Source of the DNA: Panacagrimonas sp.
GTDB lineage: Bacteria; Pseudomonadota; Gammaproteobacteria; Nevskiales; Nevskiaceae
Direction: 5' to 3'
Length of the DNA stretch: 43,611 bases
NCBI RefSeq assembly: GCF_020697055.1
Contig: NZ_JAJFBP010000038.1
Coordinates: 1-43,611 of the forward strand
Under the pieces are notes generated by a model. It was not told where the DNA came from. It saw nothing but the letters and a program-made list of their open reading frames with translations, and did no database searches. Of the stretch, positions 25,830 through 31,970 are shown piece by piece; positions within the stretch are counted from its first letter, which is position 1, and the number at the start of each line of letters is the position of its first letter. Made by a program: the position numbers and the translations under genes.

Positions 25830-26609
25830 ATGAAGGTGGTTCTGTTCTGTGGCGGCATGGGGACGCGACTTCGCGAGCACTCCGACACGATCCCCAAGCC
25901 ACTGGTCAACATCGGCTACCGGCCCATCGTGTGGCATCTGATGCGCTACTACGCGCACTTCGGCCACAAGGATTTCATCCTGTGCCTGGGGTATCGCGGC
26001 GACATGATTCGCGAGTACTTCCTCAACTACAACGAGTGCCTGTCCAACGACTTCGTGATGTCGGAAGGCGGACGCAAGATCGAGCCCATCCGCACCGACA
26101 TCCACGACTGGCGCATCACCTTCGTCAACACCGGGCTGCATTCCAACATCGGACAGCGCCTGCTGCGCGCGCGCGAGTTCGTCAAGGACGAGCCCTGCTT
26201 CCTGGCCAACTACGCCGATGCGCTGTCGGACCTGCCGCTGAACGATCACATCGCCGCGTTCCAGGCTTCGAACAAGGTCGCGAGCCTGCTCGCGGTCGCG
26301 CCGTCACAGAGCTTCCACTGCATCCAGGCCGACGACCGCGGCGTGGTGACCGGCCTGCGTCCGATGGAGGGAATGGAGACCTGGATCAACGCCGGCTTCT
26401 TCTGCCTGCGCCAGGACATCTTCGATTACATCGAGGAGGGCGACGAACTGGTCGAAAAGCCGTTCCAGCGCCTGATCGAACGCCAGCTGCTGATGGCGCA
26501 TCGCTACCGCGGCTTCTGGCAGCAGATGGACACGCTCAAGGACAAGATCGCCTACGACCGCATCGAGGCGCGCGGCGACTGCCCCTGGATGGTTTGGCAG
26601 AAACGATGA
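25830..26609 (+). CDS. Glucose-1-phosphate cytidylyltransferase-like nucleotidyltransferase
   Basis: A 259-residue protein whose layout follows RfbF: the pyrophosphorylase signature GGMGTRLREHSDTIPKPLVN near residues 8-27, KDFILCLGYRGDMIREYF, the metal-site aspartate in ANYADALSDLPL, and GFWQQMDTLKDK near the end. RfbF makes CDP-glucose, the entry to CDP-3,6-dideoxyhexoses. No RfbG-like dehydratase is adjacent, so CDP-glucose as product is probable but not proven. The ATG at 25830 has GGAGGG 11 nt upstream. It overlaps the PIG-L gene by 4 nt. Confidence 0.82.
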   Translation: MKVVLFCGGMGTRLREHSDTIPKPLVNIGYRPIVWHLMRYYAHFGHKDFILCLGYRGDMIREYFLNYNECLSNDFVMSEGGRKIEPIRTDIHDWRITFVNTGLHSNIGQRLLRAREFVKDEPCFLANYADALSDLPLNDHIAAFQASNKVASLLAVAPSQSFHCIQADDRGVVTGLRPMEGMETWINAGFFCLRQDIFDYIEEGDELVEKPFQRLIERQLLMAHRYRGFWQQMDTLKDKIAYDRIEARGDCPWMVWQKR

Positions 26610-27265
26610 GGGGCTTCCGACTCGCGCTGCCGTCCAACCGGCCGCCGACGCTGCTCTTCATCGGCGCGCACTGCGACGACATCGAGATCGGGTGTGGCGC
26701 AACCGCCATCCAGCTGCTGCGGCAGTACCCGAAGGCGCCTGTCCACTGGCTCGTGCTCAGTTCCGGCGCACGACGTGCCAAGGAGGCGCGGGCCGGCGCC
26801 CGCGCGATCCTGCGCGGCCGGCCGGACGCCGACGTGCGGATCCAGGATTTCCGCGAATCCTATTTCCCGTCCGAGTTCGCGGCGATCAAGGATTACCTCG
26901 AACAGCTCAAGCGCGACGTCGAACCCGACCTGATCTTCACGCACAGCCGCGAAGAGCTGCACCAGGACCATCGCATCGTCGGCGAGCTGACCTGGAACAC
27001 GTTCCGCAACCACACGATCCTCGAATACGAGATCGCCAAGTACGACGGCGGCCTCGGATCACCCTCGGTGTTCGTGCCGCTGACGCGGGCCGCCGCCACG
27101 CGCAAGGTCAAGCTGCTGATGAGCACGTTTCGCAGCCAGCACGGCCGCGACTGGTTCACGCCCGAAACCTTCTGGGCGTTGATGCGGCTGCGCGGCATCG
27201 AATGCCACGCGCCATCGGGTTACGCCGAGGCGTTCTATTCGCGCAAGCTGGTGCTCGACACGTGA
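26606..27265 (+). CDS. PIG-L family N-deacetylase
   Basis: A 219-residue zinc-dependent deacetylase-like protein. It has the variant AHPDD motif GAHCDDIEIGCG (H22, D24, D25) and the second metal block EELHQDHRIVG (H119, H122). The family removes acetyl groups from N-acetylated sugars such as GlcNAc-PI, mycothiol and bacillithiol precursors. Here it is translationally coupled (ATGA) to the cytidylyltransferase gene and so may act on an activated or lipid-linked amino sugar. It is followed by a dispersed repeat rather than another gene. Confidence 0.82.
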   Translation: MRGFRLALPSNRPPTLLFIGAHCDDIEIGCGATAIQLLRQYPKAPVHWLVLSSGARRAKEARAGARAILRGRPDADVRIQDFRESYFPSEFAAIKDYLEQLKRDVEPDLIFTHSREELHQDHRIVGELTWNTFRNHTILEYEIAKYDGGLGSPSVFVPLTRAAATRKVKLLMSTFRSQHGRDWFTPETFWALMRLRGIECHAPSGYAEAFYSRKLVLDT

Positions 27266-27281
27266 CGGCGAGAGTCGTCCA

Positions 27282-27451
27282 GGGCCTGGTAACGCTATGC
27301 CGATCGCTGCGGCCGAGTTCGTCTTGCCCCAGCGCAAGGAGCGAGTGACGTGATGCATTGGACCTACATGAGGAACGAGCGACGCCGCGATCGGGCAAAA
27401 CGGGCCGGCCCCGGAGGGTTGCCCCTGGATCGGCATAGCGTTAACAGGCCC
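27282..27451. repeat. Dispersed MITE-like repeat, complete copy with 24-bp terminal inverted repeats
   Basis: The element is bounded by GGGCCTGG...GCCGATC (27282-27305) and its reverse complement (27428-27451), 24 bp with one mismatch; the shared core is TAACGCTATGCCGATC. The interior matches, in opposite orientation, the sequence at 43461-43611 at most positions, including GCGAGTGACGTGATG and ACGAGCGACGCCGCGAT. Length is 170 bp. No transposase and no clear target duplication are seen. It fills the gap between the PIG-L gene and the FAD oxidase gene, ending 7 nt before the latter's GTG. It contains a 33-codon ORF (27353-27454). Confidence 0.85.
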
Positions 27452-27458
27452 TAGCCCC

Positions 27459-28559
27459 GTGCACCGCGTTCAGTGCCTCGTGGTGGGCGCTGGCGTGATC
27501 GGGCTCGCCGTCGCGCGTGAGCTGGCGATGCGCGGTCGCACGGTGCTCGTGGCCGAAGCCGCCACCACGCACGGATCGCACATCAGCTCGCGCAACAGCG
27601 AGGTGATCCACGCGGGCATCTACTACCCGAAGGACTCGCTGAAGGCGCGGTTGTGCGTGCGCGGACGCGAGCTCCTGTACGCCTACTGCACCCGACACGG
27701 CGTATCCCACCGCCGCCTCGGCAAATGGATCGTGGCCACGCACGAGGGGCAGTCGGACGCGCTGCAGGCCATCGCACGCGCGGCCACCGGCAATGGCGTG
27801 TCCGACGTGCACTTCATCGACGGTGCGCACGCGCGTGCGATCGAGCCGAATCTGCGCTGCACGTCGGCGCTGGTCTCGCCGTCGAGCGGCATCGTCGATT
27901 CGCACGCCTACATGCTCGCGCTACTGGGCGAGGCCGAGGACCACGGCGCAACGCTGGCGCTGCGCAGCAGGGTCGACCGCATCGGCCGCACGGGAGCCTC
28001 GCTGCGCGTGCGCTTCGAAGGCGATCCCGGTTTCGAGCTCGACGCCGACTGGGTGATCAACTGCGCGGGACTCGACGCGCCGTCGCTGGCGACGCGGATC
28101 GAGGACTTCCCTTCCGCGTGGATTCCCACGCCGCACTACGCCAAGGGCAGCTACTTCACGCTGACGGGCAGATCGCCGTTCTCGCGCCTGATCTACCCGG
28201 TGCCCGAGCCGGGCGGACTGGGCGTGCACCTGACGCTCGACTTGAACGGCCAGGCGCGCTTCGGGCCCGACGTGGAATGGGTCGAGCGACCGGATTACGT
28301 CGTCGATGCACGGCGCGCATCGAGCTTCTACCCGGTCATCCGCAGCTATTGGCCGGGGCTGCCCGACGGCAGTCTGCAGCCGGCCTATGCCGGTGTTCGC
28401 CCGAAGATCTCGGGAGCCGATGAACCCGCCGCCGATTTCCGCATCGACGACCCTTCGACGCACGGCGCCGACGGCGTCATCAACCTGTTCGGAATCGAGT
28501 CGCCAGGGCTCACCGCCTCGCTGGCGCTCGCGCAGCTCGTCGCCGATCGCGTGCGCTGA
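27459..28559 (+). CDS. FAD-dependent oxidoreductase, L-2-hydroxyglutarate oxidase-like
   Basis: A 366-residue DAO-family flavoprotein. It has the N-terminal GAGVIGLAVARELAMRG dinucleotide-binding motif, the SSRNSEVIHAGIYYP block typical of LhgO-like enzymes, and a C-terminal FGIESPGLTASLALA FAD-contact region. LhgO oxidises L-2-hydroxyglutarate with electrons passing to the quinone pool. The start is GTG at 27459; the FAD motif begins at residue 10, so little freedom exists. The gene begins right after the dispersed repeat, which therefore supplies its upstream region. Whether it belongs to the sugar pathway or is a separate insertion is unclear. Confidence 0.83.
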   Translation: MHRVQCLVVGAGVIGLAVARELAMRGRTVLVAEAATTHGSHISSRNSEVIHAGIYYPKDSLKARLCVRGRELLYAYCTRHGVSHRRLGKWIVATHEGQSDALQAIARAATGNGVSDVHFIDGAHARAIEPNLRCTSALVSPSSGIVDSHAYMLALLGEAEDHGATLALRSRVDRIGRTGASLRVRFEGDPGFELDADWVINCAGLDAPSLATRIEDFPSAWIPTPHYAKGSYFTLTGRSPFSRLIYPVPEPGGLGVHLTLDLNGQARFGPDVEWVERPDYVVDARRASSFYPVIRSYWPGLPDGSLQPAYAGVRPKISGADEPAADFRIDDPSTHGADGVINLFGIESPGLTASLALAQLVADRVR

Positions 28560-28560
28560 A

Positions 28561-28581
28561 CGCTCCCACGTCGCGGGAGCG
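28561..28581. terminator. Hairpin between convergent genes
   Basis: CGCTCCC (28561-28567) pairs perfectly with GGGAGCG (28575-28581) around a 7-nt loop, between the FAD oxidase stop and the epsG-like stop. It has no T-run on either strand, so it may work with Rho or only protect mRNA ends. Confidence 0.4.
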
Positions 28582-28589
28582 CAGCCCGA

Positions 28590-29486
28590 TCAAAACGTGT
28601 TGAGCACCGCACCGACCACTTCGCCGCGCGCCGACTTCAGGCGCCGGATCATGTCGCGGCAGTCGGCGTGACCGGTGCGATCGGCGCGCGCGATCAGCAG
28701 CACACGCCCGGCGTGGCTGGCCACGGCCAGGCCATCCGAGTACTCGGTGACGGCGGGCGTATCCAGGATGATGTGGCGATAGCGGCGCCGCCAGCCGGTC
28801 AGCATCTCGCCGAACATCGGGTCCGACAGGATCTCCAGCGGCGTTGCCAGGCGCGGACCCGCGGTGAGCACCGACAAGCTCGGCAGTCCCACGACCGCCT
28901 GCACCTGCGGCGCCCTGCCCTCGACCAGCGCCTGCGCCAGACCCTGGTCGTTGTCCGCGCCGAACAATTCGTGCTGGCTCGACCGGCGCAGGTCGCAGTC
29001 GACCAGCAGCGTCGATTGTCCGAGCTGCGCGAACGTGATCGCGAGCTCCGCCGCGATGCGCGAACGCCCTTCGCCGCGTCCGGGGCTCATCACCGCCAGG
29101 ACGTTGGCTTCGTCCTTGGGCGCGCGCATCAGCAGCTCGGTGCGAAGCGCGCGGATGCGTTCGCTGTAGGGATCGAAAGGGTCGTGCGCGCTGGTGAGCG
29201 ACGCCACCGGCCGCGCCACCGCGTGGACCGCCTCGGTATCGACGTCGCCGCCGGCCAGCACGTCGTCCAGGTCCGACTGCGTGACCAGGCCCAGTCGCAT
29301 CGCGGCTTCGATGAAGCCGAGGCCGAGCTGGTCCTGGACCATGCTGATCCGCTTGAGGTCGCTGTCGGTCAGTCCGCTGCGCCGCGCGAGCGTCTGCGAA
29401 AGGCGCTGCGGCTCGCCGCGTTCGGACTCGAGCCGCATTCGCAGCCGATCCTGCGGATTGGGAGAAGGAGAGTTCACTTGATCCAT
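28590..29486 (-). CDS. Polysaccharide biosynthesis tyrosine kinase-like ATPase (EpsG type)
   Basis: A cytoplasmic P-loop ATPase partner of the chain-length protein. The 298-residue protein has an N-terminal type-II-secretion-ATPase-like helical segment (FIEAAMRLGLVTQSDLDDVLA). The Walker A reads SPGRGEGRSRIAAE, with Arg where most BY-kinases have Lys. Walker A' is LLVDCDLRRSSQHELF and Walker B is HIILDTPAV. The usual C-terminal tyrosine cluster is absent: it ends VVGAVLNTF. This resembles the EpsG branch linked to EpsE/EpsF. It starts 3 nt after the epsF-like gene. Kinase activity is uncertain. Confidence 0.82.
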   Translation of the reverse strand: MDQVNSPSPNPQDRLRMRLESERGEPQRLSQTLARRSGLTDSDLKRISMVQDQLGLGFIEAAMRLGLVTQSDLDDVLAGGDVDTEAVHAVARPVASLTSAHDPFDPYSERIRALRTELLMRAPKDEANVLAVMSPGRGEGRSRIAAELAITFAQLGQSTLLVDCDLRRSSQHELFGADNDQGLAQALVEGRAPQVQAVVGLPSLSVLTAGPRLATPLEILSDPMFGEMLTGWRRRYRHIILDTPAVTEYSDGLAVASHAGRVLLIARADRTGHADCRDMIRRLKSARGEVVGAVLNTF

Positions 29487-29489
29487 CTC

Positions 29490-30896
29490 CTACGCGGAGG
29501 CTCGCAGTTCGACCAGCACATGGGTTCCCAGATCGCGCTCCAGATCCTCGCGACAGCGGATGCGCCGGTTCATCAGTTCATAGACCAGCGAGCCGATCGC
29601 GGCGAGCAGGAAGCCGAAGGCGGTGGCGAGCAGCACCTGCTGCAGGCGGTCGCCCTTGGCGCGCGACGGTGGCGTTGCGCGGCTGGCGATGTTCACGTTG
29701 CTGGCTGCGAGCTGCGTTCCGAGCTGCGCCTGCTCGAAGGCATCGAGCGCGCTCTGGTAGACCTTGGTGGCCGACTCGAGCTCCTGGAGCAGCGCCGCGC
29801 TTTCGTCCTGGTGCGATCGCGTCGCCATCGTCTGCGAGCGCTGCTGGTCGAGCTCGGCGCGCAGCTTGGATTCGACGGCGCGCGCCGACTCCACCTCGGC
29901 CTGCGCGCTCTGCGTGTAGACCCCGATCTCGCGATTGAGCTGGCTGCGCAGCTGTTCGAGCTCGCCGGTGAGCGACAGGATCTGCGGATGGCGCGGCCCC
30001 AGCTGCGCGCGCAATTCCGACAGCTGCGCTTCCTTGAGCTGCATCTGGCTCTTGAGGTTCTGCACCAGCTGCGAGCTGAGGATCGCCACGTCGCCCTGCC
30101 CCACCCGCGAGTAGCGCAGTTCGGCGAGCTGGCGCGCGGCGGTGGCCTCGGTGAGGCGCTTGTCGAGCTCCATCAGGCGCGTCGAATCCAGGTCGGTCTT
30201 CTCGGTGAGATTGATCAGGCCGGTGCGCTTGCGAAACGCGGTGATCTTGGCCTGCGCCGCGTCGACGTTCTTGCGCAGCGTCTCGAGCTGGGGTCCGTAG
30301 CGTCCGATGCGCTCCTTGGCCGGGTCGATGAACTGGCGCAGCTGTTCCTCGACGTAGGCATCGGCCATCGTGTTGGCCAGCGTGGCGGCCATCACCGGAT
30401 CCTTGTCGTCCGCCGACAGGTAGATGAAGCGGCTGGTCTGGCCGGCCGCGACGGTCAGGCGGGCCTTGAGCCGGTTGGCCGCCCAGCGCTTCACGCTGTC
30501 GGGCGATCCGTCGCCGCGATAGGTCGAGATGAACTCCTCCTTCTCGTGCAGCTTGAGCTTTTCGACCACCGCCAGCAGTGTGGTCGGACTCTGGATCAGC
30601 TCGACCTGCGTGGCCATGAAGCTCATCGCCGTGATCTGCGAGAAATCGCCACCGGAAACCGGATCGTCGACCTTGTAGGCCACGAACAGCGTCGCGGTGG
30701 CCTGGTACACCTTGGGCAGCACGAACTTGAGCAGGATCGCGGACACCAGCGCGAACACCACCGGCACGGCCAGGATCACCTTGCGATACGCCCACAGGAT
30801 CACCCACAGCTGCCGCAGCGACAGCGGAGCAGATCCCGCCAGCTCGCGCGGAATGGTCCCGCCCCGGTACTCGTCGCCGCTGTCGTTCTGGCTCAT
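29490..30896 (-). CDS. Chain length determinant protein (EpsF/Wzz type)
   Basis: An inner-membrane polysaccharide co-polymerase setting chain length and linking synthesis to export. The 468-residue protein has an N-terminal Wzz domain with a membrane helix at about residues 40-60 (VILAVPVVFALVSAILLKF). It has a long periplasmic coiled-coil region (residues about 200-390, rich in Gln, Leu and Glu heptads) and a second helix near residue 430 (VLLATAFGFLLAAIGSLVYEL). The cytoplasmic tail follows. The kinase is a separate downstream protein, as in EpsF/EpsG systems. Its ATG overlaps the epsE-like stop by 1 nt. Confidence 0.88.
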   Translation of the reverse strand: MSQNDSGDEYRGGTIPRELAGSAPLSLRQLWVILWAYRKVILAVPVVFALVSAILLKFVLPKVYQATATLFVAYKVDDPVSGGDFSQITAMSFMATQVELIQSPTTLLAVVEKLKLHEKEEFISTYRGDGSPDSVKRWAANRLKARLTVAAGQTSRFIYLSADDKDPVMAATLANTMADAYVEEQLRQFIDPAKERIGRYGPQLETLRKNVDAAQAKITAFRKRTGLINLTEKTDLDSTRLMELDKRLTEATAARQLAELRYSRVGQGDVAILSSQLVQNLKSQMQLKEAQLSELRAQLGPRHPQILSLTGELEQLRSQLNREIGVYTQSAQAEVESARAVESKLRAELDQQRSQTMATRSHQDESAALLQELESATKVYQSALDAFEQAQLGTQLAASNVNIASRATPPSRAKGDRLQQVLLATAFGFLLAAIGSLVYELMNRRIRCREDLERDLGTHVLVELRASA

Positions 30897-31801
30897 CAGA
30901 AGATGCGCTCACGCACGTTGATGACGTCTTCGGGTTCGACCGAGTCGTCGATGTCGGCATCGAAGCGCTTGAACTTGCCGTCCTTGAGCTTGCGCTTGAT
31001 CTCGATGCGGCCGGCCGATCCGCGCGGCGTCAGGCCGCCCGCGACCGACACCGCCTCGATCACCGACATCTCGCTGCGCAGCGGATACGAGTTGGGACGC
31101 TGCACTTCGCCGTAGATGTAGAACAGCGGGGCCTTGGGCACGACGATGGTGTCGCCGGCCCGCAGCTCGACGACCTGGCCGGAGCCGGCCGCCAGCAGAT
31201 CCTTCAGATCCACCTCGAAGCGATCCGTGCCGTCCTTGCCGCGACGCAGGATGAAGGCCTTCTCGGAACCCAGCGGGCCGATGCCGCCGGCCTGCGCCAG
31301 CGCGTCGAGCACCGACGTGCGGGTGTCGATCGGGAAGCGGCCCGGTCGCGCGACCTCACCGACGACGCTGATCTGCTGGCTGCGGATGGCGGCCAGCACG
31401 ATGTTCACCTGCGGGTCGACCAGGTACTCGCCTTCGCGATAGGCCGTGGCGACGCGTTCCGCGGCTTCGGCAGGCGACAGGCCGGTGACCGGGATGCTGC
31501 CGGCGAGCGGCACGTCGATGGCGCCGCCGTCGGACACGTAGACCGTCGTCGTCAGCTCCGGACGACCGAAGACCGACATCGTCACGACGTCTCCGGCGGC
31601 GAGCGTGACCGTCGCCTGGTTCATCAGCGACGGCGGGGTCACTGGCAGTGCATCGGGCACACGGGGCGCGGTGACCGCGGATTCCATCGGAAAGCCCTTG
31701 GGCGAGTCCGTCGTCTGCGCCTGGGCCGGAGCCCATAGCGTCATCGCGCCCAGCACGCAGGCGGCCCAAAAACGCCTTGAATTTCGCCACCGAACACTCA
31801 T
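30896..31801 (-). CDS. Polysaccharide export protein (EpsE/Wza type, SLBB domains)
   Basis: Outer-membrane or periplasmic export component. From the ATG at 31801 (MSVRWRNSRRFWAACV) it is 301 residues with a Sec signal peptide ending near APAQAQ. The polysaccharide-export domain follows (LAAGDVVTMSVFGRPELTTTV...) and then two SLBB regions (ISVVGEVARPGRFPIDT and FYIYGEVQRPNSYPL). No lipobox cysteine is seen at the cleavage site, unlike classical Wza. It is first in the epsE-epsF-epsG transcript and divergent from clpB; the 169-bp gap holds both promoters. Confidence 0.88.
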   Translation of the reverse strand: MSVRWRNSRRFWAACVLGAMTLWAPAQAQTTDSPKGFPMESAVTAPRVPDALPVTPPSLMNQATVTLAAGDVVTMSVFGRPELTTTVYVSDGGAIDVPLAGSIPVTGLSPAEAAERVATAYREGEYLVDPQVNIVLAAIRSQQISVVGEVARPGRFPIDTRTSVLDALAQAGGIGPLGSEKAFILRRGKDGTDRFEVDLKDLLAAGSGQVVELRAGDTIVVPKAPLFYIYGEVQRPNSYPLRSEMSVIEAVSVAGGLTPRGSAGRIEIKRKLKDGKFKRFDADIDDSVEPEDVINVRERIF

Positions 31802-31911
31802 CCGCAAACGCTCCGCAGCAGGTCGCAAACGGCTCCGAGAATATCAGAACGTTTTGCGCGCGCCCGTCGGGCGAGCGCGGTATCCGGGGCTCGCGCAAAC
31901 GGATCCAAGGC

Positions 31912-31940
31912 CTTGAAGGCACGTTGCCCGGCGCCATGTT
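31912..31940 (+). promoter_or_regulatory. Candidate sigma32 (heat-shock) promoter of clpB
   Basis: CTTGAA (31912-31917) is followed after 15 bp by GCCATGTT (31933-31940), close to the sigma32 consensus CTTGAAA and CCCATnT. It lies 30 bp ahead of the clpB ATG, whose Shine-Dalgarno CAGGAG is visible at about 31955-31960. The match is partial, but the site is where a ClpB heat-shock promoter is expected. Confidence 0.55.
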
Positions 31941-31970
31941 CAGCCGACGTTATTCAGGAGTTGATCCGTC

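Noticed and set aside
24838..25833. Plus-strand open frame opposite the flippase gene
   Set aside because: Shadow frame rich in Arg, Asp and Gln; the minus strand encodes a clear multi-pass membrane protein.
27282..27451. Insertion sequence
   Set aside because: It is only 170 bp, with no transposase frame and no clear target-site duplication, so it is reported as a MITE-like repeat instead.
28668..31115. 815-codon plus-strand open frame
   Set aside because: It is antisense to the epsG/epsF/epsE genes, rich in Arg, His and Gln, and has no recognisable domain.
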